Assembly (NCBI GenBank): GCA_951640165.1
Contig: OX621265.1
Location: forward strand, 12,227,001 to 12,291,000
Source: Pseudoips prasinana
Taxonomy: Eukaryota; Arthropoda; Insecta; Lepidoptera; Nolidae
DNA: 64,000 bases
Direction of reading: 5' to 3'
Under the pieces are notes generated by a model that saw nothing but the letters and a program-made list of their open reading frames with translations, was not told the origin of the DNA and ran no database searches. The position numbers were made by a program, and so were the translations under genes. Below are positions 9,744 to 21,524 of the stretch, one piece after another (position 1 is the first letter of the stretch; each line of letters begins with the position of its first letter).

Positions 9744-12700
9744 CTGTGTGGTGACGGCCTAAGAATATCACCACCCCCTCTCATCCCGTGGGGGGACGTA
9801 AAAGTCGTCCCGAGGGAAATATATACACCAGAGAACGGGCAGCAGCGTTCTCCTGAGTACCATGTTCACCTTACTGCGATCGCCAACCCGTCTGCCAAGC
9901 GTGGTGATTATGGCAAATCCCCTCAAATGATGGACACAACTAAACCGCGGCCCCCAGTCCCCGGCAGCCCTGCTATTCCCAGCCGTGGTAACAGCCGTGG
10001 TTACGGCAGGGCAGGGGGTGCTAAGAATCCCCGGCAGATTCCACGTTACCAAAAACGACGACCTCTGGCCCTGGCAACGTTTAACACACGAACACTGCGC
10101 TCCGACGAGAAGATAACCGAACTGGAGGAAGAACTGAGCAGGTTACATTGGGATATTGTAGGATTATCTGAAGTCCGAAGAGAGGGGGAGGACTCGATAA
10201 TACTGAAATCCGGAAACCTGCTCTATTACCGGGAGGGTGACCAACTATCCCAAGGTGGTGTCGGGTTCATAGTCCACAAGTCCCTCGTGAACAACGTAGT
10301 GAAAATCGAGAGTGTGTCGACGAGGGTTGCGTACCTTATACTCAGAATCACCAGGCGGTATTCGCTGAAGGTTATACAGGTATACGCACCTACTTCGACA
10401 TACTCCGATGATGCAGTCGAGGTCATGTATGAGGACATTTCCAGAGCCATACATACCTCGAACTCTTATTTCACTGTGGTCATGGGGGACTTCAACGCGA
10501 AGCTGGGCAAACGAATCGGTGATGAGCTGAAAGTGGGGCAATTTGGAACCGGGGATCGGAACCCCCGAGGCCAGATGTTGGCTGACTTCATGGAGAAGGA
10601 GGGTCTCTTTATGATGAATTCCTTCTTCAGGAAGCCGGCACATCGTAAATGGACCTGGGTGAGCCCCGATGGGAAAACTAAAAACGAGATAGACTTCATC
10701 CTGTCGACGAGGAGACAAGTATTCAATGATGTCTCTGTGATCAATGCGGTTAAGACCGGGAGCGATCACAGACTGGTCAGAGGCTCATTGAACCTAAATG
10801 TCAAACTCGAGAGGTCCCGACTGATGAAGTCTACGCTCCGTCCCATACCGTTCCACCTCCAAAATCCCGAACCCTTTCAACTCGAACTTCAGAACCGATT
10901 CGAATGCCTAGCAGACTGTGAAGAAGTGGATACATACCACGACAGGTTCGTGGAAGCTGTACATACGGCCGGGTCTAACTTCTACAAAACCCGCCGTACA
11001 AATGGAACCAAAAAGATCTCCGACCATACCCTACAGCTTATGGAAGAAAGGCGGAAAATGATTCTAACATCCTCATGTGATGCTGCCAGATACAGGCAGC
11101 TCAACAGACAAATCTCAAAGTCTCTGACTCGCGACACACGCCAATTTAATACTATTAGTATAAAAGAGGCCATCGAGCGGAATAGAGGCTCTAAAGTGTT
11201 CGCAAGAGATTTGTCTATTGGGCAAAGCCAACTGACGAAGCTGAAGACTGAGGATGGTAGAATCGTCACGTCAAAACCAGAGTTGCTAGGTGAGATCGAG
11301 AAGTTCTACGGACAGTTATACACGACAACGCGACTTCCTGTCAATAGTCATGCCGATCCAAGAGCAAGACTAACCCGACACTACACCCAAGATATCCCGG
11401 ACGTCAGCCTGTACGAGATTAGAATGGCTCTCAAACAACTAAAAAACAACAAGGCGCCGGGTGATGATGGAGTTACAGCTGAGCTTCTGAAGGCGGGTGG
11501 TACACCGACCCTACGGGCCCTTCAGAAGTTATTCAACTCCGTCATACTCGAAGGTCAAACGCCAAAAGCATGGCACAGGAGTGTGGTGGTGCTTTTCTTC
11601 AAAAAGGGCGATAAAACCCTATTGAAGAATTACAGACCCATCTCACTGCTGAGCCATGTTTACAAGTTGTTTTTGAGAGTCATTACGAATCGTCTCGCAC
11701 GAAGGTTTGACGACTTCCAGCCTCCCGAACAAGCCGGATTCCGAAAAGGCTACAGTACCATAGACCACATACATACGCTGCGGCAAGTTATACAGAAGAC
11801 AGAGGAGTATAACCAGCCATTATGCTTAGCGTTTGTGGACTATGAGAAAGCCTTTGATTCGATTTATCGAAACATGGGCCGTGCTGAGGTCTCTTCAAAG
11901 GTGCCAAATTGACTATCGGTATGTCCAGGTGTTAAAGTGTTTGTACGAAAACGCCACCATGTCAATCCGACTTCAGGACCAGAACTCGAAACCTATTCAA
12001 TTGCAGCGAGGCGTGAGACAGGGAGACGTCATATCTCCGAAACTGTTCACCGCTGCATTGGAAGATGTTTTCAAGCTTCTGGACTGGGAAGGCTTTGGCA
12101 TCAATGTCAATGGCGAGTACATCACCCACCTTAGATTTGCCGACGACATAGTAGTCATGGCTGAGACCCTTGACGACCTCGGTACAATGCTCGATGGCCT
12201 CAGTAGAGTCTCTCAACAATTGGGTCTGAAAATGAACATGGATAAGACGAAAATCATGTCGAACATCCATGTTGCACCCACTCTAGTTAAGGTTGGAGAC
12301 TCTGCACTCGAAGTTGTTGAGAACTATATTTACCTAGGACAGACCATCCAACTAGGTAGGTCCAACTTCGAAAAGGAGGTCAATCGTAGAATCCAACTAG
12401 GCTGGGCAGCGTTCGGGAAGCTACGTAATATCTTCTCATCCCAAATACCGCAGTGTCTCAAGTAGAAAGTCTTCGACCAGTGTGTGTTGCCAGTGATGAC
12501 TTACGGAACAGAGACGTGGTCGCTCACTATGGGCCTTATCAGGCGGCTCAAGGTCACCCAAAGAGCAATGGAAAGGGCTATGCTTGGAGTTTCCCTGCGA
12601 GATCGAATAAGAAATGCTGAGATCCGCAGGCGAACTAAAGTAGCCGACATAGCCCAAAGAATTGCCAAACTGAAGTGGCAGTGGGCAGGGCACATAGCTC

Positions 12701-12925
12701 GTAGAACTGACGGCCGATGGGGCAGAAAGGTTCTCGAGTGGCGACCACGAACCGGAAGACGCAGCGTGGGCAGGCCTCCTACACGGTGGACCGACGATCT
12801 TGTGCGGGTCGCGGGAAGCCGCTGGATGCGGGCAGCGCAGGACCGGCTATTGTGGAGATCCTTGGGGGAGGCCTTTGTCCAGCAGTGGACGTCTTTCGGC
12901 TGATATGATGATGATGATGATGATG
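9744..12925 (+). mobile_element. RTE-1: full-length RTE-like LINE, inactivated
   Basis: The element starts CTGTGTGGTGACGGC and ends in a (TGA)n tail. The 9-bp target duplication ATATTCTTG is at 9735-9743 and 12926-12934. It has one ORF (endonuclease then reverse transcriptase) and a very short 3' untranslated region made of a simple repeat, features of the RTE clade. A 4-bp insertion and an in-frame TAG break the ORF. Its 3' end and 5' end recur widely in the window as truncated copies and as SIDE. Confidence 0.85.
9927..12903 (+). pseudogene. RTE-1 endonuclease/reverse transcriptase polyprotein, frameshifted
   Basis: The protein would nick genomic DNA and reverse-transcribe its own RNA at the nick. 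An apurinic-type endonuclease comes first: LATFNTRTLRS, IVGLSEVRREG, IQVYAPT, MGDFNAKLGKR, NEIDFILS and a terminal GSDHR. The reverse transcriptase follows: NKAPGDDGVTAELL, NYRPISLLS, QAGFRKGYST, FVDYEKAFDS, GVRQGDVISPKLF and the catalytic LRFADDIVVM near 12130, then a C-terminal region ending EAFVQQWTSFG. The first in-frame ATG is at 9927; the frame is open upstream but without an ATG. The frame shifts near 11865-11872, where TTAT looks inserted after TTCGAT so that FDSI no longer runs into ETWAVLRSLQ; the second part reads to a TAG at 12463 and resumes to a stop at 12901-12903. Non-functional as it stands. Confidence 0.9.
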
Positions 12926-12934
12926 ATATTCTTG

Positions 12935-13560
12935 GTTACATCTTTCGCGGGTCTGCTGGAAGGAATTGATACTGAAATAAGCAGTACTTATGCACATTTT
13001 ATTTATCTCTTATAAATTGTTTATATTTTTTTTTGTTCGTGTGTATCTGATGCTTTTTAATAAATAAATAAAATATTGCTGAAGCACTTTTCTCTCAAAC
13101 GCACTTACTAACTGCATATCAGATTCTAAAATCGCAGGGAAATTTATAGTCTATGGGCTCCCGGTCTACCAGGTATCATTACCATCTGGGAAGGTCGATA
13201 TCGATCTGGCGGTCCTCGAAGGATTATCGTGTAATTCTCATCCCTACAAAGTTTATACCCGTATTAAACTATAAAATTGATTTTGAAGTTGCTTGGTACA
13301 TACCACATGGTAATTTTCCGCACATACGGCTTTGAAAACTAGTTCTAACCGGTTCGAACCGGTTTAAGCTGGATATTTTCGCTGGGTAATGGTGCTGGAG
13401 ATAATGCGGCTTGGAATATAAATCTCATATTATAAGTATCATGTGTGTTATTTTTGCCTACCGCGACAGCGCGAGGTTAATGTTTTAGGGTGTAAGTATG
13501 GCTAGGGTAGTCTGTACCCTAAATAGCTCAACCGTTTTTAATGAATGATTTGTCAATAAG
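12935..13560. other. No recognisable feature
   Basis: AT-rich sequence with short A/T runs. It contains no long frame and no repeat shared with the rest of the window that I can see. Confidence 0.5.
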
Positions 13561-13564
13561 TACT

Positions 13565-13735
13565 TAAGGCTAGGTCTGAAGTACCCTAAACCGACGAGCA
13601 TGTATGAAGAATATAATGACAGTAGACGAGGCAAAAGCGGTGCGCAAAGATCGTGACAAATGTAAATATGTTGTTCCTGCCTACCCCTGGGAAACAGGCG
13701 TGAGTCTATGTATGTATATATGTATTTGTTATTAC
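13565..13735 (+). repeat. LINE-Y 3' end fragment
   Basis: Matches LINE-Y 42965-43110 (AGTACCCTAAACCG.CGAGC, ATGAAGAATATAATGACAGT, GGGAAACAGGCGTGAG) and ends in a longer TATGTATGTATATATGTAT tail. Confidence 0.8.
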
Positions 13736-13799
13736 ATTTTTTTATGGAAGCCATGATATCAACCGGAGCCGTCCACTGTTGGATAAATTTATCCCTCAA

Positions 13800-14112
13800 C
13801 TAGCTGTGCCCTGAGGTTTCACCCGCGTTAAACTTTATAAATTATCACAGCTCCTCCCCCGAAGGTGATAGCGTGATAATATGTAGCCTATATGTTGACC
13901 CGACCTCTTAGTAATATTCATGCAAAATTTGAAGTAAATCCATGCAGTACTTTTTGAGTTTAGCCCGGACATACATACAGACAAACAGACAAAAATTATA
14001 AAAACTATATTTTTGGCTTCGATATCGATTGTAGATCACGCCCCAAGTATCCTTTTAAAAAAGTATTTAATGTACAGTTTTGACTTTCCTACGATTTTAT
14101 TATATGTATAGA
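13800..14112 (-). mobile_element. Helitron-2, first unit of a head-to-tail pair
   Basis: On the minus strand the 313-bp unit runs from TCTATACATATAATAAAATC to a terminal GCGGGTGAAACCTCAGGGCA and CAGCTAG. Its 5' TC end abuts the CTAG end of the neighbouring identical unit with no bases between. The usual hairpin loop sequence is altered from ACCGCGG to ACCTCAG in both units. Confidence 0.9.
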
Positions 14113-14425
14113 CTAGCTGTGCCCTGAGGTTTCACCCGCGTTAAACTTTATAAATTATCACAGCTCCTCCCCCGAAGGTGATAGCGTGATAATATGTAGC
14201 CTATATGTTGACCCGACCTCTTAGTAATATTCATGCAAAATTTGAAGTAAATCCATGCAGTACTTTTTGAGTTTAGCCCGGACATACATACAGACAAACA
14301 GACAAAAATTATAAAAACTATATTTTTGGCTTCGATATCGATTGTAGATCACGCCCCAAGTATCCTTTTAAAAAAGTATTTAATGTACAGTTTTGACTTT
14401 CCTACGATTTTATTATATGTATAGA
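14113..14425 (-). mobile_element. Helitron-2, second unit of a head-to-tail pair
   Basis: Reads as identical to 13800-14112 over all 313 bases. The array as a whole sits between A and T (minus-strand view), the normal Helitron target, while the junction between the units is CTAG directly joined to TC. Confidence 0.9.
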
Positions 14426-14567
14426 TTAGATGTATTAGTTTATTTGAGTGAGGTATTGGCAATTACATAATATGTAATGGTTATATTATAAAGAGAGATC
14501 CTGCTGTACATTATCTGGTCGATATTCTATACCCCCCAGGAGATGTGATGGGGTAGGTTTAAAGGTT

Positions 14568-14858
14568 TAAGAGAGGTAGGGCATAGCGTTCATTCGTTCA
14601 AAGAGCAGCCCGACTGTGGAAGTACCTCCACCTTACAGAAGACATTCCTTAATAATAACATTAATAATTTTAATGTTGTTTTTCCGAGTGTGAGTAAGGT
14701 CGCCAGAGCTCATTGGGGTGGGGGGAAGGGTCAGCAACACTTGTTTGCAGACTTTTAAAGACCGGCAACGCAACCGCGACTCCTGGTGTTGCGAGTGTCC
14801 ATGGCGTGATCACTTACCATCAGGTGACTTGTTTGTCGCCCGATCGCCGATATATAAA
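14568..14858 (+). repeat. LINE-N 3' end
   Basis: Contains AGAGCAGCCCGACTG, GGAAGTACCTCCACCTTACAG, GCTCATTGGGGTGGGGG and CACTTACCATCAGGTGAC, and ends in an A run after TATAT. Copies are at 47868 and 59410. The 3' block resembles ends of Jockey/CR1-type insect LINEs (inference). Confidence 0.65.
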
Positions 14859-15456
14859 AAAAACCGGCCAAGTGTGAGTCGGACTCGCACATGAAGGGTT
14901 CCGTAGCAGCAAGTATTTCACTTGATTCAGTGAAAGCAAATTGCGGTTTACGATTTATGACGTATTAAAAAAAAACTATTTGCTAGATCTCGTTCAAACC
15001 AATTTTCATTGTTAGTTTGCAGGGTAATGTACATCATATATTTTTTTTAGTTTTATCATTCTCTTATTTTAGGAGTTGCAGGGGTGTGGGACACTCATTT
15101 TACCACTTTGGAAGTGTCTCTCGCGCAAACTATTCAGTTTAGAAAAAAAAACCTCAATATCATTTTTGAAGACCTATCCATAGACAAACCAAATGTATGG
15201 GTACGATGAAAAAAAAAATTGAGTTTCAGTTCTATGTATGGCGACCCTCCAAAATTATTGTTCTTTTTCTATTTTTGTGTAAAAGTCTTAATGCGGTTCA
15301 CCGAATACATCTACTTACCAAGTTTCAACAGTACAGCTCTTATAGTTTCGGAAAAAAGTGGCTGTGACATACGGACGGACAGACAGACAGACAGACATGA
15401 CGAATCTATACGGGTGCCGTTTTTTGCCATTTGGCTATGGAACCCTAAAAAGGTAC
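14859..15456 (+). mobile_element. MITE with GGGTTCCGTA ends
   Basis: It begins ACCGGCCAAGTGTGAGTCGG with GGGTTCCGTA at 14898, and ends CTATGGAACCCTAAAAA, the inverted repeat. A GACAGACAGACAGACATGACG run and GTGGCTGTGACATACGGACG lie near the end. A shorter relative is at 19503-19790 and a decayed one at 31388-31852. No coding capacity. Confidence 0.65.
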
Positions 15457-15739
15457 TGATAATTGTCGTCGTCACCACGCAGCATGACTACCTTATAAGT
15501 GACACGTTGTAACTGGATCTCCTAGAATATTTATGTTCGTATTTAATTTTATATGAACGGTCTTCATCTTTCTCTATTGAAATAAAACCTGAGCAAATTG
15601 TATAACTTTAGTCGCAGCCATGTTGATTTTAATGGGATAACAAGATGGCGTCCAGATGAATGTCTAATGTTAAATACACTTGTCAAGTAAAAATGTTAGC
15701 AGAGGGTTGGGTCCGAGTTGCAGCGTTTAGCGGGTATTA

Positions 15740-16026
15740 TCTATACATATAATAAAATCGTAGGAAAGTCAAAACTGTACATTGAATATTTTTTAGAAAG
15801 GATACTTGGGGAGTGATATAGTTTTTAGAATTGTTGTCTGTTTGTCTGTATGTATGTCCGGGCTAAACTCAAAAAGTACTGCATGGATTTACTTGAAATT
15901 TTGCATGAATATTACTAAGAGGTCGGGTCAAAATAAAGGCTACATATTATCACGGTATCACCTACGGAGGAGGAGCTGTGATCATTTATAAAGTTTAACG
16001 CGGGTAAAACCGCGGGGCACAGCTAG
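15740..16026 (+). mobile_element. Helitron-2 element
   Basis: Starts TCTATACATATAATAAAATC after A, ends GCGGGTAAAACCGCGGGGCA, CAGCTAG before T. Relative to the 313-bp units it lacks about 25 bases near GATATAGTTTTTAGAATTG. Confidence 0.85.
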
Positions 16027-16323
16027 TCTTCTATAATATGCAGGACATTCGCCGCGCCCCATGCTATACTTACGCTCATCGAAAATAGCCCATAAAAAAT
16101 ATATATATATATATATAAATTATTTATTTCCTCTTACAGGTATAAGTGCAATGCTATAGAGTGCTTATCTAAGTAGAGTACAATTTTATACCCCTAAACA
16201 AATTTTATTTATAACTAATTATGAATAATGCACTACTCGTGAACTCAGTCAGAGAACACACAAATAGGTCAGTCTCAGCTGCTATAATATATATAACACT
16301 TTTAGGATGATTCATTTACTGGA
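16027..16323. other. No recognised element; short (TA)n run
   Basis: Holds a (TA)n tract at about 16100-16117 and otherwise AT-rich sequence without a recognisable family. Confidence 0.5.
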
Positions 16324-16579
16324 TAATAATAATAATATCTAGGGACAATGTCACACAGATCATCCTAGCCCCAAACTAAGCAAAGCTTGTACTATGGGTA
16401 CCAGGCGACGATATACATACTGATATAGATAGATAAATACTTATATACATAGAAAACATCCATGATTCAGAAACAAATATCCGTGCTCATCACACAAATA
16501 TTTGCACTTACCGGGATTCGAACCCAGGACCACCAGCTTCGTAGGCAGGAGCACTACCAACTAGGCTACGGTGACCGTC
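16324..16579 (-). repeat. SINE-A copy, full length
   Basis: The minus strand has a tRNA-like head GACGGTCACCGTAGCCTAGT, TGGTAGTGCTCC, then TGGGTTCGAATCCCGGTAAG (B box), a body with CTATGTATATAAGTATT and TATATCGTCGCCTGGTACCC, and a GATATTATTATT tail. It is the most frequent SINE in the window. Confidence 0.9.
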
Positions 16580-16687
16580 TGATAATAAATATGTTGGGAG
16601 GAAACATTGCCATCTGATCCCAAACTAGGCAGAACCTGTACTATGGCAACCGGGCGACTGATAAACAAACTTGTATATTTCTAAATA

Positions 16688-16993
16688 ATAGCCGAATTTC
16701 CACCACGGCGGCCAGTCTCAATGGAGACTAGCCATCTGCACGGTACATATTAAAGTGCGCAAATACATGAGCACTTTCTATTCCATCACTCACATGATCG
16801 AATGAGACAACTAGCGACACGACCGGTATAGGAACGGCAGATTTACGTGCTCTCCGAGGCATGTGTTATACAGCCAACTCCAGACTTCGGGCTGATACTG
16901 AGGATTTTTAATTTTTACAGAAGACTGCCAAAATCACTTTTGGCGCGACCCTGGATTTGCACCCAGGACATCTTTATCTGTGGTTGAACATAC
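16688..16993 (-). repeat. SINE-D copy
   Basis: Minus-strand SINE-D body (TGAGACTGGCCGCCGTGG; CGTGCCTCGGAGAGCACG; CCAAAAGTGATTTTGGCAG) with a truncated or decayed head at the right end. Confidence 0.75.
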
Positions 16994-16994
16994 A

Positions 16995-17440
16995 AGTCAA
17001 GTCAAGTCAAAAATCATTTAAGCCGTAAAAAATTTACATTTATGTGGAATTGTCATATTTTTTTACCCTACCGTGCAGTGCATGACGTGGCAGCTACTGA
17101 GAAACACTGCCAGAAAACTCAGTAGGAATCCTTGTTTAAAATAAAATATACTTAAGATTAATTACAATCATGTGTATTGACTCTGAACAACTCAACCCCA
17201 AGCACTTCTGTCACTTAAATAATCTACACAATTTGGCTTTAATAATTCTTTTAAACTTATTCGTGGACAATTCTCTAATATCACTGGGAAGTTTGTTAGA
17301 ATCTTATACATTGCCCCATTAAAGAGTTACTTATTTTGTGGAGACGGGTAGTATGCAATATGAGATTATTGTTATGTCTAGTATTTACGTATTGCAAGTA
17401 GACATGTTATTGTATTAAAATTGTAATAAAGAAAATAAAC
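16995..17440 (-). pseudogene. LINE-R 3' end with ORF C-terminus
   Basis: On the minus strand, codons near 17310 down to 17211 read NKLPSDIRELSTNKFKRIIK and AKLCRLFK before a TGA stop, a typical C-terminal end of CR1/Jockey-type LINE proteins. The 3' region holds GGCAGTGTTTCTCAGTAGC and ACTGCACGGTAGGGTAAAA, and the unit ends with GACTTGACTTGACTTG next to 16995. A second copy, with the same order of C-terminus and 3' region, is at 33530-33830. The upstream frame is broken. Confidence 0.65.
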
Positions 17441-17754
17441 CCGCTCGTCGCTCATAATTCAATCGACATTCCAGCAAGTGAGGTACATAGACCAAACAGG
17501 AGTGAGGAAATTGTATTTTTTTCATCAAATTTGCGCTTAGAATATGAAATGAAGGCATATGATGGCTTCAGGCGTTGCCTTAACTCAAACTCCTGTGGGT
17601 ACCATGAATCACTTGTAGGGGAGGCTTGAAATAAAAAGTCCCAAATAGAAAACAAAGAGAATCCATGTTGTATCGTAACCACGGAGTTTTATAACGTTTT
17701 GTTGACAACCCAGTCTGGTTGTTTGTAATGAAGTATTTTAATTTATTAAACAAA

Positions 17755-17931
17755 CTAGCTGTGCTCCGCGGTTTTACCCGCGTTAAACTTTATAAATTAT
17801 AGCCTATGTGTTAATCTAGGGTGTCAGCTAACTCCATACATAATTTTGTTAAAATCGCTCTAGCAGTTAAGACGTGAAGAAGTAACAAACATACACACTC
17901 ACAAACTTTCGCCTTTATAATATTAGTATGA
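17755..17931 (-). mobile_element. Helitron-1 element, full length
   Basis: Minus strand from TCATACTAATATTATAAAGG to AACGCGGGTAAAACCGCGG, AGCACAGCTAG then T. Very close to the copies at 8741 and 38490. Confidence 0.88.
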
Positions 17932-18872
17932 TAAATGTCTTGGGACAACTAACACACTCACAATTGATTCCCAAATCTGCAGAGCATGTACTATGGCAAC
18001 CAGACAATTGATAAACACTATAAGTTCCCAGATTCTCAGTACTCAGATGTAGTACACATAATCGTGATCATCACACAAAGATCTGTCCTGGGTTGGGATT
18101 GAATCAGTCCAATGAACAAGTTTAATGGCCTTTCACGCATGTATTCTCAATGTCGAGTGAGAACTTATACTATGGACGGTAATTTTTATAAATATTTGAT
18201 ATCGTGTCGTTTATATGTATGTAAAATACATATAAACAATACAAACACCTACATCTACATCCGTATAAGTAAAGTCTGTTTGTAATGCCAAATAATAAAG
18301 TTGATGTTATTTCGACCTTTCATCGTGCAAAAATACTCAGTCCAAAGACGAGAAAAGTTGCCAGTAGGTGGTGGCCACGTGCTGTCGAACGAGGATTTAG
18401 AAGGAGACAATGTAATTACCTCCCGGGACTAGCTTCGGCATAGCACGGGAAAGGTCCTAATGCGTTTCACTAGAGATCCCGGAGTCTCTCCACTAACAAT
18501 GAGCTGAAGGTGGCTATCGTCAGGTTTTAGCCACTATGAATCTGCCATGCCCCTCAGTCCCATGATAAAATATGCAAAGTTTTTATGTGTGTAAAGGATA
18601 TTTAACATTTTTTTATAATGTTTATAAAAGGCTCACTAGTCTCCCCCACTCTAGGCTACCTTCATTATCTAAATTTTAGCGCAACTAGGTACGTAGTTCG
18701 TCAAAGTTTTAAGCTGAGTTCTTAGTGCTTTTGCGAAAACGTGAGGGTATTTCGAAATACCGACTTCAGTGCTTGTCGCTCTTCAGTGGCGACATGCGAT
18801 ATATATGTTTCCTAAAGCTGATAACTAGAAACCCGGTATGAAGTAAAGTTTTTTTTTACTACAAAGTACTAA
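17932..18872. other. No gene; decayed repeat-like sequence
   Basis: 17935-18120 holds weak SINE-B-like traces (TTGGGACAACTAACACACTC; CTATGGCAACCAGAC). The segment 18340-18560 (GCCAGTAGGTGGTGGCC, CTCCCGGGACTAGC) is GC-richer and may be an old LINE piece I cannot name. No supported ORF. Confidence 0.45.
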
Positions 18873-19090
18873 TGCTGTATGGTGATGGCATAGAATATCA
18901 TCACCCCGTGGGGGGCGTTGACCGAGGGAATATCTACCAGAGAACGGGCAGCAGCATTTTTCTTTGAACTATAACCATCAAACTGCGATTGCCAACCCGT
19001 CTGCCAAGCGTGGCGATTATGGCATATTCCCACATTCTTTGGGGAGGGCTTTGTCCAGCAGTAGACGTACTTTAGCTGACATGATGAAAG
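18873..19090 (+). repeat. SIDE copy (joined 5' and 3' ends of RTE-1)
   Basis: Begins GCTGTATGGTGATGGC and includes CATCACCCCGTGGGG, GAGAACGGGCAGCAGC and TGCGATTGCCAACCCGTCTG as in RTE-1 9744-9915. It then passes directly to GGGGAGGGCTTTGTCCAGCA and a GCTGACATGATGA end, as in RTE-1 12865-12910. The ~3 kb between is absent. Confidence 0.75.
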
Positions 19091-19117
19091 GTCGTAACTC
19101 ATGTTGTATCCGGCCTA

Positions 19118-19340
19118 GGAAGAATAACAAGCCACCCCATACCATCCCGTGGGTGTAGTAAAGGGTGACTAAGGGATACCAGGTAGTCGGGCAGCAGTGC
19201 CTCCTGTGTACTAGCTACCACCTAACTGCGGTGGCCAACACGCATGCCAAGCGCGGTGTCCAAATCAAACCTCTCGAAATCTCAACATTATAGAAACCTT
19301 TCTGGGAGGCCTATGTCCAGCTGTGAACGATATCATACTG
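19118..19340 (+). repeat. SIDE copy, divergent
   Basis: Same order of blocks as the 18873 copy (CACCCCATACCATCCCGTGG; GGGCAGCAGTGCCTCC; GGTGGCCAACACGC) ending GGAGGCCTATGTCCAGCTG and TGATGATCA. More diverged, suggesting an older insertion. Confidence 0.6.
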
Positions 19341-19502
19341 ATGATCAAAGGTCGTTACTGATATAAGGGTAAAAATGTTTGATGTAAGCAGATATAATAC
19401 TGGCACCATGCTGAGATACAATCGTAAAGTGATCGTAAGCGGGTTCCGTGGTCTATGTCGCTTACTATACAGACGGCATTACTTAAGCTTTCGCGACCTT
19501 AA

Positions 19503-19790
19503 TGTTTTTAGGGTTCCGTACCCAAAGGGTAAAATGGGACCGTATTACTAAAACTTCGCTGTCTGTTTGTCACCGGACTGTATCTCACGAGCCGTGACAG
19601 TTAGACAGTTGAAATTTTCACAGATGATGCGTTTCTGATGCCGCTGTAATAACAAATATAAAAAAAACAAAATAAAATAAAAATTTAAGGAGCTCCCATA
19701 CTAGAAACGTGATTTTTTTGCTCGTTTTTGTAGATAATGGTACGGAACCCTTCTTGCGAGAGTCCGACTCGCACTTGGCCGGTATTTTTT
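19503..19790 (-). mobile_element. Short MITE with GGGTTCCGTA ends
   Basis: Left end AGGGTTCCGTACCC and right end GGTACGGAACCCTTCTTGC are inverted repeats. Outside the right arm is GAGTCCGACTCGCACTTGGC, the same outer sequence as the left end at 14859. The interior differs from the 0.6-kb relative. Confidence 0.65.
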
Positions 19791-19968
19791 TTATAAAAAG
19801 AAAGCTGAACAGTGTTATTATTCTCTATTTCTTGTTATGTCTCTGGTGAATAATACATTTAACTGCATTTGTGGGGCATTGGCAACCTGCACGCCTAAAC
19901 TCCTATATGATACATATTTTTATTAGGTGTATGTTATTATTATTATATGTAAGTGAAATAAATTCTTA

Positions 19969-20282
19969 TCTATACATATAATAAAATCGTAGGAAAATCG
20001 AAACTGTACATTGAATATTTTTTTAAAAGGATACTTTTGGCGTGGTCTATTATCAATATCAAAGCCAAAAATATTGTTTTAAGATTTTTTGTCTGTGTGT
20101 CTGTTTGTATGTCCGGGCTAAACTCAAAAAGTACTGCATGGATTTACTTAAAATTTTGCGTGAATATTACTAAGAGGTCGGGTCAACATATAGGCTACAT
20201 ATTATCACGTTATCACCTACGAGGTAGGAGCTGTGATCATTTATAAAATTTGACGCGGGTAAAACCGCGGGGCACAAGCTAG
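19969..20282 (+). mobile_element. Helitron-2 element, full length
   Basis: TCTATACATATAATAAAATC start after A; terminal GACGCGGGTAAAACCGCGG then GGCACAAGCTAG before T. About 314 bp, non-coding. Confidence 0.87.
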
Positions 20283-20742
20283 TGAGAAATAAATATATTT
20301 AACCGTTAACAAGTTTGACTAAAATAATCGGTGTCATAATTTGTCTTTTAGTTCCTAAGAAAAGCATAATAACCACTTAGATGTATGCATTTTCACTTGA
20401 ACAACGTCCTTATTACTTAAGTAGTAAAAGCTAATTCCGTAGTGCAAGTGTCAACGTTAACTGTTCTATCTGGGTATTTTATGAAGAGGCGTTTAATTTC
20501 AAAGCTTTAAGCTTAAATACACACAAATACGTGAGTTAATTTTGGAAGACGTGTTCTTAGTCTTAATCTAGCGTTAAAGAAAAGACCTAGGTTTATGACT
20601 TTAGTATTAAACAATTCTAAGTGCATTGACTTACTCGATGGTCTAGCCAATGAGATCCTCGATTCGACTCCTGGGTCGGATCTAAAAGACACCTAGCAGC
20701 AGTAGTCTCATCGGGAACGCTTACCTGCTTTTTTTTACATAC
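20283..20742. other. No recognisable feature
   Basis: AT-rich, no open frame of note, no match to families seen elsewhere in the window. Confidence 0.5.
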
Positions 20743-21005
20743 AGACCGGTTGACGTAATTGGTAAATGCATGCCTTTCACGCCGCATTTGGGGGCTTCGA
20801 TTCCCACCCTGGACAGATATTTGTGTACATGAACATGTCTGATTGTCTTGAGTCTGGGCGTAATTATCTATATAAGTATGTATTTACAAAAGAAAAGTAG
20901 TACCTATACCTACATGATTATGTAATATCAGTTGACTGGTTTCCATAAACCTCTGCTTAGTTTGGGATCGGATGACCGTATGTCAATAATTTCCTAGGAT
21001 ATTCT
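20743..21005 (+). repeat. SINE-B copy
   Basis: Head GACCGGTTGACGTAATTGG, TAAATGCATGCC, then CTTCGATTCCCACCCTGGAC; body with ATGAACATGTCTG and TATAAGTATGTATTTACAAA; 3' end TTTGGGATCGGATG then CCTAGGATATTC. Confidence 0.8.
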
Positions 21006-21012
21006 TATACAC

Positions 21013-21524
21013 ATAATATAACATGGGTCTATTCAAGGAACAGGCATATTATGGGCCCATGGCATCTTAAATCACATATTTGGCTCCGTCTAATTAAGCC
21101 ACAGGCGCCACCAAAAAGCCTGTCTGTGTCCAGTTTTCCCGGACTCCTGATAACGCTAGTTAGTAGTAAGGTCTTCAAAGCTTATTTGATATTTTTTTAT
21201 TTTATAAGTCTCCATATCCACATATTTAGTATTTACTTAGTTGTAAGTAAGATTATTAGTGTTCAGATACCTACTTTTAAAATTGAAATGCGAGCTGTAC
21301 TGACACATGAATTGTCCGTTTGTTATTTTTACCTGGTTCCATCAGAAAACCAGCGCTGCAACTGTAATGTCGCAGCTAGTGCTGAGATGTGACCAATTTG
21401 GACTCGCACAGATAGCAATTAAGAACTTCTTGATGTGTACGTATGTATTATTATTATCTGTGCTTGTTTACGGAATAAATATATTTTCTTTCTTATTTTC
21501 TTATAAAGGAAAGGTAATAATAAT
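21013..21524. other. No recognised gene
   Basis: Two overlapping ORFs of about 113 and 121 codons run here, but their amino acid content is hydrophobic and low-complexity without a motif. I regard them as chance frames. Confidence 0.45.

Noticed and set aside
10245..10769. 174-codon frame on the minus strand
   Set aside because: Antisense to the RTE-1 endonuclease coding region; no motif of its own.
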